Positions 30,665 through 40,728 of a stretch of DNA of 46,505 nt are shown piece after piece. Source of the stretch: an uncultured Mobiluncus sp. (GTDB lineage: Bacteria; Actinomycetota; Actinomycetes; Actinomycetales; Actinomycetaceae); NCBI RefSeq assembly GCF_947087965.1, contig NZ_CAMUES010000011.1:1-46505 (forward strand). The letters are read 5' to 3'. A program made the translations under genes and the position numbers. The first letter of the stretch is position 1. Every line of letters begins with the position of its first letter. The notes beneath the pieces were generated by a model. That model saw only the letters and a program-made list of their open reading frames with translations. It was not told the origin of the DNA and searched no databases.

Positions 30665-30881
30665 AACGCACTATAGGCGCTAACCAGAGCCGGTTTAGAG
30701 CTGAATCAAAGCCGCACGGGAGCCACACCAAAGCCGCATCAAAGGTAAAAGACGGGTATGTTTTTAGTTATATTTAGGTTTTGCCTGTAAACTAGCCTCG
30801 TGCCACAAAAGTGGTATTACCCGAAAGTTCGGCTCTGGTGCTGTTGGCGCCAAGCTGAGGATATCTTTGGAGGCTAACCTC

Positions 30882-32534
30882 GTGAAGAAGCAACTAACTG
30901 CCATCGCTGCTGCGGCAGCCCTGGCATTGACGATGACTGCTTGCGGCCCTGGATCTGACGGCGGCAGTGCTGATGGCAAAACTGGTGCCAATGCGATAAT
31001 TGTGGGTAATGATTCCGAGCCCCAGAACCCGCTGGTTCCCGCTAACACTAATGAAACCGGCGGCGGTTTGATTCTGGATCACATCTTCGCTGGTCTGGAA
31101 TACTACGATGCCAAAGGCAACCCCCAGATGGAAGTTGCCGAATCGATTACATCTGACGACAACCAGAACTGGACTGTGAAAATTAAGGGCGATACCAAGT
31201 TCTCGGATGGCACTCCCGTGACCTCCAAGTCTTTCGTGGATGCCTGGAACCAGGCCGTGAAGCATAACATGCTTAACGCCAGCTTCTTTGAGTCCATCCA
31301 GGGCTACGACGAAGCGCTGAAGGCTGCAGAAGCCGCTACTGAGGCGGATCCGAATGGTGCTGGCGATTTGGATATGTCCGGTCTGAACGTGGTGGACGAC
31401 ACGACCTTTACCGTGGCTTTGAACCAGCCGGAATCTGACTTCCCGCTGCGTTTAGGCTACTCGGCGTTCTACCCGCTACCGGAGGCCGGTATCGGTGACC
31501 CGGCCAAGGTCAAGGCTTACGGCGAAAACCCCATCACCAACGGCCCCTACCTGGTAAAGAAGGATTCCTGGAAGCACAATGAACAGATTGAATTGATTCC
31601 GAACCCGGATTACAAGGGCGATCGTAAGCCGAAGAACGGCGGGGTGACCTTAAAGTTCTATTCCACCCAGGACGCGGCTTACAACGATTTGCAGTCGGGC
31701 GCTTTGGACGTATTGGATGCTATTCCGGACTCTGCATTCGGAACCTACCAGGACGAATTGGGCGACCGCTCGGTTAACGAGCCTTCCGCTATATTCCAGT
31801 CCTTCACTTTCCCGAAGTCTGACACTCGTTTGCAGGGTGAAGCTGGAGCACTGCGCTTGCAAGCTATCTCCATGGCTATCAACCGTGAAGAAATCTGCAA
31901 GACCATCTTCCAGGGTACGCGTACCCCGGCCATTGACTTCATTGCCCCGGTTATCCCCGGTCACAACGACTCGCTGGCCGGCAACGAGGTACTGAAGTAC
32001 AACCCCGAAAAGGCCAAGGAACTGTGGAAGCAGGCTGACGCGATTGAACCGTGGACTGGCGATTTGCAACTGGCATACAACTCCGATGGTGGACACCAGG
32101 CCTGGGTTGACGCAGTCATGAACTCCATTAAGAACACTTTGGATATTGAAGCCAAGGGTGCGCCTTACCCCGACTTTAAGTCCATCCGTGACGAAGTGAC
32201 CAAGCGCACCATTAAGACGGCGTTCCGTACCGGTTGGCAGGCGGACTACCCCTCGCCTTACAACTTCCTCGGACCGCTCTACGGCACCGGCGGTTCTTCC
32301 AATGACGGCGATTACTCCAACCCGGATTTCGACAACCTGTTGAAGCAGGCTCTGAACACCTCTGATCAAAAGGAAGCCTTTAAGATTTACGATCAGGCTC
32401 AGGAAATCCTGATGAAGGAATTGCCGACGATTCCGCTGTGGTACTCCAACGTCAACGGCGGTTGGGCAGAGGGCGTGCAGGGCGTCCAGTTCGACTGGCA
32501 CTCCAAGCCGTTGTACTTCGACATCACCAAGTAA
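30882..32534 (+). CDS. oppA: Oligopeptide ABC transporter substrate-binding lipoprotein
   Basis: This is a 550-aa protein of solute-binding family 5. I chose GTG at 30882 because GGAGG (30869-30873) is 8 nt upstream; an in-frame TTG at 30867 overlaps that site. The lipoprotein signal MKKQLTAIAAAAALALTMTAC has its lipobox Cys at residue 21. The body has family features: FSDGTPVTSKSFVDAWN, YPLPEAGIGDP, NGPYLVKKDSWKHNEQIELI, and the C-terminal PTIPLWYSNVNGGW. It captures peptides outside the membrane for the following permeases and ATPase. A terminator-like hairpin between this gene and oppB probably raises oppA expression over the rest. Confidence 0.92.
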   Translation: MKKQLTAIAAAAALALTMTACGPGSDGGSADGKTGANAIIVGNDSEPQNPLVPANTNETGGGLILDHIFAGLEYYDAKGNPQMEVAESITSDDNQNWTVKIKGDTKFSDGTPVTSKSFVDAWNQAVKHNMLNASFFESIQGYDEALKAAEAATEADPNGAGDLDMSGLNVVDDTTFTVALNQPESDFPLRLGYSAFYPLPEAGIGDPAKVKAYGENPITNGPYLVKKDSWKHNEQIELIPNPDYKGDRKPKNGGVTLKFYSTQDAAYNDLQSGALDVLDAIPDSAFGTYQDELGDRSVNEPSAIFQSFTFPKSDTRLQGEAGALRLQAISMAINREEICKTIFQGTRTPAIDFIAPVIPGHNDSLAGNEVLKYNPEKAKELWKQADAIEPWTGDLQLAYNSDGGHQAWVDAVMNSIKNTLDIEAKGAPYPDFKSIRDEVTKRTIKTAFRTGWQADYPSPYNFLGPLYGTGGSSNDGDYSNPDFDNLLKQALNTSDQKEAFKIYDQAQEILMKELPTIPLWYSNVNGGWAEGVQGVQFDWHSKPLYFDITK

Positions 32535-32600
32535 TTTGGCGATAATTTGAGCTTGATTTGACGTGTCGAAAGACCGCCATAAAAGCCTGAAAATTGAACG

Positions 32601-32648
32601 ACTGCGGCCTGGGTGGGAAATATCACTCCCAGGCCGCAGTTACGTTTT
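32601..32648 (+). terminator. Hairpin between oppA and oppB (partial terminator)
   Basis: ACTGCGGCCTGGG (32601-32613) / CCCAGGCCGCAGT (32628-32640), 13 bp, then TACGTTTT. The position suggests reduced read-through into oppB. Confidence 0.75.
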
Positions 32649-32705
32649 CACTACCTAATCGGGGTAGAATCATTACGTTATTTCGATTATTGACAAGGAG
32701 GCGCC

Positions 32706-33632
32706 GTGGGCAGATATCTCGGCCGCAGGCTCCTGCAGATTATTCCGGTGATGTTGGGGGCTACTCTGCTCATCTACGCGCTGGTGTTCTTGATGCCTGG
32801 TGATCCAATCCAAGCCCTGGGCGGCGATCGTGGTTTAAGTGAAGCCGCCGCCGCCGCTATGCGCCGGCGTTACCACTTGGATCAGCCATTCATTATCCAA
32901 TATCTGCTCTATCTCAAAGGCATCTTTACCCTAGACTTCGGGCTGACATTCTCAGGTCGGGAAGTCACCGAAGTCATGGCTTCAGCTTTCCCCGTGACCA
33001 TCAAGTTGGCGTTGATGGCGCTGGCGTTTGAGGCGATTTTTGGGATTGCCTTCGGGACGATTGCGGGTCTGAAGCGCGGTGGTATTTTTGACGCCACGGT
33101 TTTGGTGGTTTCGCTGTTCGTCATTGCCGTGCCGACCTTTGTCATTGGTTTCGTGATGCAGTTCCTCATAGGGGTGAAGCTGGGGTGGCTACCCACTACC
33201 GTGGGGGCAAACACATCTTTCGAAAGGCTGCTGATGCCTGCCATCGTGTTGGGGGCGGTGTCTTTCGCGTATGTGCTGCGTTTGACCCGTCAGTCCGTTT
33301 CCGAGACCGTGTCGGCGGACCATGTGCGTACCGCTTATGCCAAGGGCCTGCGTCCCGGACGAGTCATCCGGGTACACATCCTGCGTAACTCGCTGATTCC
33401 GGTCGCGACATTCCTGGGGGCTGACCTAGGGGGATTGATGGGCGGTGCCATCGTGACCGAAGGTATTTTTGCTATCAACGGTGTTGGTGGCAACATCTAC
33501 CAGGCCATCATCAAAGGTGAACCTGCCACAGTCGTATCCTTTACCACCGTGCTGGTGATGGTCTACATTTTGGCGAACTTAATCGTTGACCTGATGTACG
33601 CCCTTCTGGATCCGCGGATTCGCTATGAGTAA
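32706..33632 (+). CDS. oppB: Oligopeptide ABC transporter permease
   Basis: This is a 308-aa protein. GTG at 32706 follows AAGGAGG. It is a six-helix permease of the DppB/OppB family. The N-terminal signature GRYLGRRLLQIIPVMLGAT is followed by the helices, with the EAA loop near AKGLRPGRVIRVHILRNSLI (about residues 212-232) contacting the ATPase. The C-terminal end (LIVDLMYALLDPRIRYE) is typical of the family. The next gene starts at or just after its stop, in one operon. Confidence 0.93.
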   Translation: MGRYLGRRLLQIIPVMLGATLLIYALVFLMPGDPIQALGGDRGLSEAAAAAMRRRYHLDQPFIIQYLLYLKGIFTLDFGLTFSGREVTEVMASAFPVTIKLALMALAFEAIFGIAFGTIAGLKRGGIFDATVLVVSLFVIAVPTFVIGFVMQFLIGVKLGWLPTTVGANTSFERLLMPAIVLGAVSFAYVLRLTRQSVSETVSADHVRTAYAKGLRPGRVIRVHILRNSLIPVATFLGADLGGLMGGAIVTEGIFAINGVGGNIYQAIIKGEPATVVSFTTVLVMVYILANLIVDLMYALLDPRIRYE

Positions 33633-33642
33633 GGAGGGGGAA

Positions 33643-34611
33643 ATGGCAAACGAAAACGAGAGCACTGTGGAAACGAAAACTTTGCCCGGACAGTCCCACT
33701 ACGTTTCAGAAATCGACGAAACCGGTCTGGGGGCGGTAGACGCCGTAGCTGATGACCGCGCTCCCTCCTCCATGTGGGGAGAGGCGTGGAAGTACCTGCG
33801 CAAACGTCCCCTGTTCTGGGTGGCGGCTGCCATTATTTTGTTCGCTATCATGCTGGCGGCTTTTCCCAGCCTGTTCACCAGCGTGGATCCGAAGTTTTGC
33901 GAGTTAAAGAACTCTTACGGTCAGCCCAGTGCCGGACACCCGTTCGGATTCGACCGTCAGGGCTGCGACATTATGGCGCGAACCGTTTACGGGGCACGTG
34001 CTTCTGTGATTGTGGGAATCCTCACCACCGTGGTGGTGGTGCTGATTGGTGGCACATTCGGGACACTGGCTGGTTACTTTGGAGGCTGGCTCGACTCGAT
34101 TTTGTCGCGTATTACAGACATTATTTTCGCGGTGCCGTTCTTGCTGGCGGGTATCGTCGTGATGCAGATGTTCCGCGAAAACCGCACCATCTTTACCGTG
34201 GTATTAGTGTTGGCGGTGTTCGGGTGGCCGCAAATAGCGCGAATTACCCGCGGGGCCGTGATGCAAACCAAGACTGAAGAATTCGTCAACGCCGCCAAGG
34301 CCCTGGGCGAGAGCAAGATTCGTATTATTTTGCGCCACATTGTTCCCAACGCGACCGCTCCGATGATTGTTTACGCCACCGTGGCTCTGGGGACGTTCAT
34401 CGTTTCAGAAGCGACCCTGTCCTTCCTGGGGGTGGGCTTGCCTTCCGATGTGGTCAGCTGGGGTGGGGATATTTCGCGTGCCCAATCAGCGCTGCGTCAA
34501 AATCCCTCCGTCCTGTTCTATCCGGCTGGCGCCCTGGCCATGACCGTTTTGAGCTTCATCATGATGGGTGACGTGGTCCGCGATGCCCTCGATCCGAAAG
34601 CGAGGAAGTAA
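33643..34611 (+). CDS. oppC: Oligopeptide ABC transporter permease
   Basis: This is a 322-aa protein. ATG at 33643 has the better ribosome site (AAGGAGGGGG, 33631-33640). An in-frame ATG at 33625 overlaps the oppB stop region and would add only MSKEGE. It is DppC/OppC-like: a long cytoplasmic N-terminus (about 60 residues), first helix FWVAAAIILFAIMLAAFPSL, the OppC loop (GHPFGFDRQGCDIMARTVYG), an EAA motif region (NAAKALGESKIRIILRHIVPN) and C-terminal LDPKARK. It pairs with OppB as the channel. Confidence 0.92.
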   Translation: MANENESTVETKTLPGQSHYVSEIDETGLGAVDAVADDRAPSSMWGEAWKYLRKRPLFWVAAAIILFAIMLAAFPSLFTSVDPKFCELKNSYGQPSAGHPFGFDRQGCDIMARTVYGARASVIVGILTTVVVVLIGGTFGTLAGYFGGWLDSILSRITDIIFAVPFLLAGIVVMQMFRENRTIFTVVLVLAVFGWPQIARITRGAVMQTKTEEFVNAAKALGESKIRIILRHIVPNATAPMIVYATVALGTFIVSEATLSFLGVGLPSDVVSWGGDISRAQSALRQNPSVLFYPAGALAMTVLSFIMMGDVVRDALDPKARK

Positions 34612-34613
34612 CG

Positions 34614-36455
34614 TTGAGCGACACTACAAATAACCTCAGCGAGGCAGCTGCAGAAGCTTCTGGAATGCCGGTGGTAACTCAGGAACTGGAAGGTATCGAT
34701 AAAGCGGCTACTGCCGCGGAGATGGAAGATACCCAAGACGAACTGATTCTGGGCTCGCAATCCTACGCGGCAGTGAAAGCCGGTCTGACTGTACCCTTGC
34801 TGGAAGTCATCGATTTGGAGGTTGCTTTCCGATCCTCCACCGGCATGGTTCCCGCCGTGCGCAAGGCAAACTTCTGTGTCTATCCCGGTCAGACCATCGC
34901 TATTGTGGGCGAGTCCGGTTCGGGGAAGTCTACGGCGGCGGCTGCCATTATCGGGTTGCTTCCCGGTACAGGCAAAGTCGTGGGCGGCAAAATCTTGTTC
35001 CAAGGTCACGACATCACCAAGTTGGGGCGGCGCCAATATGTTGATTTGCGCGGTTCGCATGTCGGCATGGTGCCCCAAGACCCCATGTCAAACCTGAACC
35101 CGGTGTGGAAAATCGGTTTCCAGGTGCGCGAAGCGCTCCGGGCTAACGGTAAAGCTAAAGGTCAAGAGAATGACCGGGTGGTGGAACTGCTGGAGGAAGC
35201 GGGACTTCCTGACGCGAAACGGCGCGCGAAGCAATATCCGCACGAGTTTTCCGGCGGGATGCGCCAACGCGCCCTCATCGCGATTGGCTTGGCTGCTGAT
35301 CCGCGGCTGTTGATTGCCGACGAACCGACTTCCGCCCTGGACGTCACGGTGCAGCGGCGTATCCTCGATCACCTGCAGAACCAGACGCAGGAGCGCGGTA
35401 CCTCGGTACTGTTTATCACTCACGACTTGGGTCTGGCGGCCGAACGGGCTTCGCACCTGGTCGTCATGCACCGGGGGCGTGTGGTGGAATCCGGTCCGGC
35501 TCTGGACATCTTGAAACAGCCGCAGCACCCTTACACGAAGCGCCTGGTCAGCGCTGCACCGTCCTTGGCTTCACACCGTATCCAAGCAGCCAAGCAACGC
35601 GGAGAAGTCTCTGACGAGCTGCTGACTTTCGGAGCCAGCCGCGAGGAATATACCGAAGAAATCATCCGGGTCGAAAACTTGACCAAGATTTTTGACGTGC
35701 GCGGGGCAAAGGGCACGGCTAAAAAGCTCAAGGCAGTCGATGATGTGTCTTTTGGTCTGCGCAAAGGCACGACCTTGGCGCTGGTGGGCGAATCCGGTTC
35801 CGGGAAATCCACGGTGGCGAACATCATCTTAAACCTGCTGGATCCCACTTCGGGAAAGGTTTATTACGAAGGCACCGACCTGTCTACCCTGAACAAACGT
35901 GAACTGTTCGATATGCGGGCGAAAATGCAGGTAGTGTTCCAGAACCCCTACGGCTCGCTCGATCCCATGTTTAGCGTCTACCGCTGTATCGAGGAACCGC
36001 TGCTGGTACATCGGAAGGGTGACCGGAAGGCTCGTGAGGAGCGTGTGGCTCAGCTGTTGGATGCGGTAGCCCTGCCGCGTTCGGCGATGCGCCGCTACCC
36101 CGGGGAGCTGTCCGGCGGTCAGCGTCAGCGTGTCGCGATTGCCCGAGCGTTGGCGTTGCGTCCCGAGATTATCGTTTTGGATGAGGCCGTTTCCGCCCTG
36201 GACGTGTTGGTGCAGGAACAGATCTTGCAGCTGTTGGCTGAGATTCAGCACCGGGAACACATCAGTTACCTGTTCATCACCCATGACTTGGCGGTAGTGC
36301 GTCAGATGGCTGATGACGTGGTGGTGATGCAGGAGGGTCGGGTTATGGAAACCGGTTTGACTGACGAAATCTTTGACCACCCGGCCGAGGCTTACACCAG
36401 GGATTTGATTGACGCGATTCCCGGCGCCAAGATTCCGTTGTTCACCGGCGAGTAA
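34614..36455 (+). CDS. oppDF: Fused oligopeptide ABC transporter ATPase (OppD-OppF)
   Basis: This is a 613-aa protein with a TTG start at 34614, 2 nt after oppC. Two complete nucleotide-binding domains lie on one chain. The first has Walker A VGESGSGKST (98-107), signature FSGGMRQR and DEPTSALD. The second has GESGSGKST near residue 390, LSGGQRQR, and DEAVSALD, where Ala-Val replaces the usual Pro-Thr. Each is followed by the OppD/F-type extension (HPYTKRLVSAAP; HPAEAYTRDLIDAIPGA). An acidic N-terminal extension of about 60 residues precedes the first domain. It powers peptide import through OppBC. Confidence 0.93.
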   Translation: MSDTTNNLSEAAAEASGMPVVTQELEGIDKAATAAEMEDTQDELILGSQSYAAVKAGLTVPLLEVIDLEVAFRSSTGMVPAVRKANFCVYPGQTIAIVGESGSGKSTAAAAIIGLLPGTGKVVGGKILFQGHDITKLGRRQYVDLRGSHVGMVPQDPMSNLNPVWKIGFQVREALRANGKAKGQENDRVVELLEEAGLPDAKRRAKQYPHEFSGGMRQRALIAIGLAADPRLLIADEPTSALDVTVQRRILDHLQNQTQERGTSVLFITHDLGLAAERASHLVVMHRGRVVESGPALDILKQPQHPYTKRLVSAAPSLASHRIQAAKQRGEVSDELLTFGASREEYTEEIIRVENLTKIFDVRGAKGTAKKLKAVDDVSFGLRKGTTLALVGESGSGKSTVANIILNLLDPTSGKVYYEGTDLSTLNKRELFDMRAKMQVVFQNPYGSLDPMFSVYRCIEEPLLVHRKGDRKAREERVAQLLDAVALPRSAMRRYPGELSGGQRQRVAIARALALRPEIIVLDEAVSALDVLVQEQILQLLAEIQHREHISYLFITHDLAVVRQMADDVVVMQEGRVMETGLTDEIFDHPAEAYTRDLIDAIPGAKIPLFTGE

Positions 36456-36511
36456 GCGGCGTTACAATAGGACGTTGTTTTAGGAAAACCGGTAACTACA
36501 GAAAAGGGTTT

Positions 36512-38431
36512 ATGGCACAGCGTCAAGATATCCGAAATGTCGCCATCGTCGCGCACGTTGATCACGGGAAAACGACCCTGGTCGACGCCATGTTGAAACA
36601 GGCTCACGCCGAGGGACTCCGGGCGGACGGCCCGGAACGGGTCATGGATTCGGGCGACCTGGAGCGCGAAAAAGGCATCACTATCCTGGCAAAGAACACG
36701 GCGGTCAAGTATTCCGGCCCGGCAGCCGTAGAGAGCGGATGCCCCCAGGGCGTCACCATCAACGTGGTCGATACCCCCGGTCACGCCGATTTTGGCGGGG
36801 AGGTCGAGCGCGGTCTGTCGATGGTAGACGGGGTAGTGTTGCTGGTGGACGCTTCCGAAGGCCCTCTGCCCCAGACTCGTTTCGTGTTGCGCAAGGCGTT
36901 GGCGGCGCGACTGCCTGTCGTGTTGGTTATTAATAAGGTCGACCGTCCCGACGCGCGTATCGACGAAGTCGTTTCCGAAGCGACCGACCTGCTGCTGACG
37001 CTGGCCACTGACTTGGAAGCCAGCGGGGAACTCGGTGAGGACGGTCTGGACCTGGATCAGCTGCTGGACCTGCCGATTATCTACGCTTCGGCAAAGGTTG
37101 GGGCGGCGTCCCTGACGAATCCCGGCAACGGCAACGTCCCTGACGGCGACCTGGAGTGCCTGTTTGAAGCCATTTTGCAGCATATTCCCGGCCCCACCTA
37201 CGATCCGGACGCACCGCTGCAGGCGCACGTCACGAACCTCGACGCGTCTCAATTCCTGGGCCGCCTGGCACTGCTGCGGATTCACAACGGAACCATTCGG
37301 CAAGGTCAGACGGTCGGTTGGGCTCGCCAGGACGGCATGGTGGAAACTGTGAAGATTACCCAGCTGCTGGCCACGCACGGCCTGGAACGGGTTCCTGCCG
37401 AGTCGGCAAAGTACGGGGATATTGTCGCAGTGGCCGGCATCGAGGATATCACCATCGGCGAGTCCCTAGTTGACGTGGACGACCCGCGTCCCCTCCCGCT
37501 GATTCGGGTGGACGAGCCGGCGATTTCCATGATGATTGGCATCAATACTTCTCCCTTCGCCGGGCGGGTAAAGGATGCAAAAGTTACCGCGCGCCAGGTC
37601 AAGGACCGCTTGGAGCGGGAACTGGTGGGTAACGTGTCCCTGCGGATTGTGGATATCGGGCGCCCGGACGCCTGGGAGGTACAGGGGCGCGGCGAGCTGG
37701 CTTTGGCAATCTTGGTCGAACAGATGCGCCGGGAAGGCTACGAGATGACCGCCGGGAAACCGCAGGTTGTGACCAAGACAGAAAACGGCAAACTGATGGA
37801 GCCGATGGAGGCCTTGACCGTGGACGTCCCGGAAGAACACTTGGGAACGGTGACGCAGCTGCTGGCGGCACGCAAAGGTCAGATGAACACGATGACCAAC
37901 CACGGAACCGGCTGGGTGCGTCTGGAATTTACTGTTCCGAGCCGCGGTTTGATTGGTTTTCGGACGCGGTTTTTGACCGAGACGCGTGGCACCGGGATTG
38001 CCTCCTCGGTCAGTTCCGGGTGGGCGCCATGGCAAGGCGACATCGAGGGGCGTGCGACCGGCTCGCTCATCGCGGATCGCGCCGGGAAAGCCAGCCCCTA
38101 CGCCATGATTAAACTGCAGGAGCGCGGCAACTTCATCATTCAGCCCGGCTCGCAGGTATATGAGGGCCAGGTCGTGGGTGAGAACCCGCGCGGCGAGGAC
38201 ATGATTGTCAACGTTACCAAGGAAAAACAGCAGACTAACATGCGTTCCTCCACCCAGGACGCTTTTGAAGGCCTGACCCCGCCGATGAACTTTACACTCG
38301 AGGAAAGCCTGGAATTTGCCGGAAATGATGAATGTGTCGAGGTAACTCCTGAAGCTGTGCGGATTCGTAAGGTAATCTTAGATACGGAAACACGCTACAA
38401 AGATGCGGCGCGTCGTCGCCGTGAGCAGTAA
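36512..38431 (+). CDS. typA: Ribosome-associated translational GTPase TypA/BipA
   Basis: This is a 639-aa protein with ATG at 36512 after GAAAAGGG. GTPase motifs: AHVDHGKTTLVDAML (G1, about 10-24), the switch I region DLEREKGITI, DTPGHADFGGEVER (G3), INKVDRPDAR (G4). EF-G-like domains II, III and V follow, with the TypA-specific C-terminal domain (TNHGTGWVRLEFTVPSRGLI; NFTLEESLEFAGNDE). TypA binds 70S ribosomes and supports ribosome assembly and stress growth. It stands alone, about 56 nt after the opp operon, with no clear terminator between. Confidence 0.95.
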   Translation: MAQRQDIRNVAIVAHVDHGKTTLVDAMLKQAHAEGLRADGPERVMDSGDLEREKGITILAKNTAVKYSGPAAVESGCPQGVTINVVDTPGHADFGGEVERGLSMVDGVVLLVDASEGPLPQTRFVLRKALAARLPVVLVINKVDRPDARIDEVVSEATDLLLTLATDLEASGELGEDGLDLDQLLDLPIIYASAKVGAASLTNPGNGNVPDGDLECLFEAILQHIPGPTYDPDAPLQAHVTNLDASQFLGRLALLRIHNGTIRQGQTVGWARQDGMVETVKITQLLATHGLERVPAESAKYGDIVAVAGIEDITIGESLVDVDDPRPLPLIRVDEPAISMMIGINTSPFAGRVKDAKVTARQVKDRLERELVGNVSLRIVDIGRPDAWEVQGRGELALAILVEQMRREGYEMTAGKPQVVTKTENGKLMEPMEALTVDVPEEHLGTVTQLLAARKGQMNTMTNHGTGWVRLEFTVPSRGLIGFRTRFLTETRGTGIASSVSSGWAPWQGDIEGRATGSLIADRAGKASPYAMIKLQERGNFIIQPGSQVYEGQVVGENPRGEDMIVNVTKEKQQTNMRSSTQDAFEGLTPPMNFTLEESLEFAGNDECVEVTPEAVRIRKVILDTETRYKDAARRRREQ

Positions 38432-38472
38432 TTCGGCGGATATACCAAGAGCGGATACCGCGGGGGGATTCG

Positions 38473-40365
38473 ATGGGCAAACCAGACGTGAATAAAGGTG
38501 CGAGGCCAGGTGCCTCCCCCAAAGGGTCGCGTCCTGCCATGCCCCGGCCCGTTCCCCGACCCGCTAGACCGGTAGGAAAAGCGCCGGGTGGGGCGCGGAC
38601 TACCAACGCCACCGAAATGTTCCCCGGTTTTGCGCAGGACAAGAAACGCAGCGGCAGGTTTCCTGTGTTTATCGGCGCGGCCATTGGAGTTTTAGCCTTG
38701 GCTTACGTGGGGGTGGCCGTAGCCGTGTCGGGCAGTATGCCCCGAGGGTCGTCTATCGCGGGGGTTTCTGTTGGTGGAATGACTCCCGATGCCGCCATTA
38801 AGAAGCTCGATTCCGATTTGGGGGACAAGCTGAAGCAGCAGTTCCCGGTGAAACTGGGCGCCAAAACGGCGAACATCGATCCGGCTGTGGCGGGGCTGCA
38901 GCCTGATTTCACCTCTTCCGTGCATGAGGTCGCCGATTTCTCCTTGAGTCCCGTCAAGATTATTGCTCATATCGGTGGTGCCGGCGCGCTGGACCTGAAA
39001 TCGAAGATTGATGAAAAAGCGCTTTATAAAGCCGTTTCCGCGGCGGCCGCGGATCTAAAGTCCGCGCCGCAGGAAGCTGGTTTTACTTGTCAGGCGGGTC
39101 AACTAAAGCCGGTCAAGCCCGGTCCGGGACGTGAGCTGAATCTGAAAGCCGCCACCGCCCTGCTACAAACATCGTGGTGGAAGCAAGGGGATCCCCTGAA
39201 CCTTCCGGGCAAGTCTAGTGCCCCGAAATCCACCCAAGCCCAGTTGGACGCTGCCATCGAGGGAGAGGCGAAGACCCTGATGAGCGCCCCGGTGAAGCTC
39301 AATGTCGGCGGGCAAAGCCTGGAAATTCCCCCTGCTGAACTGTGTCAGGACGTCAGTTGGTCTCTGCGCGGTGAGGAGCTGAAAGCCAGTTTTGACGGGG
39401 AGAAACTAAAGAAATTCACTTTGGGAAGCACCAAGGGCTTGGAAAAGGAGCCGGTTAACGCTCGTTTCAGTTTTAGTTCCGGATCTCCGCAGGTGGTGGC
39501 GTCTGTGGACGGAACCAAACTTGATCCGAAAGAATTGGCCGACCGGGTGGCCTTGGGAGCAACTTCCGGGGAAAACCGTGAGGTCAGTGTTGATTTGACT
39601 CCGATTCCTCCCCAGTTTTCTACCGATGATGCCAATAAAGCCGGAGTAAAAGAGATTATTGGGGAGTTTGCCACCCCGCTGACTGCCGACAGTGTGCGGA
39701 CCAGTAATCTGACCAGGGCGGCTCAGATTCTGACTGGGAAAATGTATCTCCCGAAACAGGACTTTTCCCTGGAACGTGACCTAGGGCCGTTGACGCCCGA
39801 GAATGGTTGGCGAGCTTCGGGGGTCTTTGAAAACGGTGTGCACACCACAGCTATCGGCGGTGGTCTGTCCCAGATGTGCGTCACGGCCTTGAATGCGGCC
39901 TGGTTTGCAGGAATGGATTTGATTGAGTTCAATCCTCACGGGGTTTACTTCACCCGCTATCCGGCTGGACGCGAATGCACCCTGTGGACCGGTTCTCTGG
40001 ATTTGAAGTGGAAAAACCCGAATCCAACGGCTGTGGTGTTGCAGGGATGGACCGGCGGGGGTCAGCTGCATATGCGTATCTGGGGCACCAAGTACTACAC
40101 CGTTGAGTCAACACAAAGTGCGCGGACAAACTATGTGCAGCCGAAACAGACCATCAACAATTGGTCCAAGTGTGTGCCATCAGGGGCGGGCCAGCCTGGT
40201 TTTACCGTCAGCAACACGCGTACCCGCTACTTGGATGGGAAAAAGGTCGATTCCAAGACCTACACTCACACTTACGCGCCGGATAACGCGGTGGTGTGTG
40301 CGAAAGATTTAGCCGCGCAAAAAGCTAGTGAAGGCGCCGCTGCGTCCCCAAGCACAGACGACTAG
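38473..40365 (+). CDS. VanW family membrane-anchored protein
   Basis: This is a 630-aa protein with ATG at 38473 after GGGGGAT. A Pro/Arg-rich cytoplasmic N-terminus (about 1-50) is followed by one helix (about 57-77, FPVFIGAAIGVLALAYVGVAV) and a long extracellular part. That part contains two peptidoglycan-binding-4-like regions (SIAGVSVGGMTPDAAIKKLD, typical of such domains) and a C-terminal VanW domain (NLTRAAQILTGKMYLPKQDF; GGGLSQMCVTALNAAWFAGM; NPTAVVLQGW). VanW proteins are cell-envelope proteins of unclear biochemical role, first seen beside vancomycin-resistance genes; no resistance function can be inferred here. Confidence 0.9.
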   Translation: MGKPDVNKGARPGASPKGSRPAMPRPVPRPARPVGKAPGGARTTNATEMFPGFAQDKKRSGRFPVFIGAAIGVLALAYVGVAVAVSGSMPRGSSIAGVSVGGMTPDAAIKKLDSDLGDKLKQQFPVKLGAKTANIDPAVAGLQPDFTSSVHEVADFSLSPVKIIAHIGGAGALDLKSKIDEKALYKAVSAAAADLKSAPQEAGFTCQAGQLKPVKPGPGRELNLKAATALLQTSWWKQGDPLNLPGKSSAPKSTQAQLDAAIEGEAKTLMSAPVKLNVGGQSLEIPPAELCQDVSWSLRGEELKASFDGEKLKKFTLGSTKGLEKEPVNARFSFSSGSPQVVASVDGTKLDPKELADRVALGATSGENREVSVDLTPIPPQFSTDDANKAGVKEIIGEFATPLTADSVRTSNLTRAAQILTGKMYLPKQDFSLERDLGPLTPENGWRASGVFENGVHTTAIGGGLSQMCVTALNAAWFAGMDLIEFNPHGVYFTRYPAGRECTLWTGSLDLKWKNPNPTAVVLQGWTGGGQLHMRIWGTKYYTVESTQSARTNYVQPKQTINNWSKCVPSGAGQPGFTVSNTRTRYLDGKKVDSKTYTHTYAPDNAVVCAKDLAAQKASEGAAASPSTDD

Positions 40366-40404
40366 CCGACAGGAGAACCTGACGACACGGGGTAGGATAG
40401 ATTC

Positions 40405-40728
40405 ATGACTTACGTGATAGCTCAACCCTGTGTGGACGTGAAAGACAAGGCTTGTGTCGACGAGTGCCCGGTCGACTGTATTTATGAGGGCGAACGCACT
40501 CTGTACATCAACCCGCTGGAATGTGTGGATTGCGGGGCTTGCGAGCCGGTGTGCCCGCCGCAGGCAATCTATTACGAGGATGACTTGCCCGCGCCGTGGA
40601 CGGACTTCTTGCGGGCCAATCGAGAGTTTTTTGCTGATTTTGATAACCCAACCCCCGGCGGGGCCTCCGTAGTGGGCAAGGTCGACAAGGATGACCCGAT
40701 GGTGGCCGCGCTACCTCCCCAGGGTTGA
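40405..40728 (+). CDS. fdxA: 7Fe ferredoxin
   Basis: This is a 107-aa protein, a [3Fe-4S][4Fe-4S] electron carrier. By family pattern the 3Fe cluster is held by Cys9, Cys17 and Cys50, and the 4Fe cluster by Cys21, Cys40, Cys43 and Cys46; Cys25 is the extra conserved Cys (CVDECPVDCIYEG; CVDCGACEPVCPPQAI). The C-terminal extension (PWTDFLRANREFFADF) is usual in actinobacterial FdxA. It starts 39 nt after the VanW gene and likely serves redox enzymes in the cytoplasm. Confidence 0.95.
   Translation: MTYVIAQPCVDVKDKACVDECPVDCIYEGERTLYINPLECVDCGACEPVCPPQAIYYEDDLPAPWTDFLRANREFFADFDNPTPGGASVVGKVDKDDPMVAALPPQG

Larger units (their letters stand above)
30307..30881 (+). other. Intergenic region between attR and the opp operon
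   Basis: No protein gene is supported; one open frame over 30275-30517 crosses the attR junction and a palindrome and is rejected. It contains two strong palindromes (30458-30511 and 30606-30664). The opp promoter must lie between about 30665 and 30865, but no clear -35/-10 pair stands out. Confidence 0.5.

Noticed and set aside
33625..33642. ATG at 33625 as the oppC start
   Set aside because: ATG at 33643 has a strong Shine-Dalgarno, which the first start would translate through.
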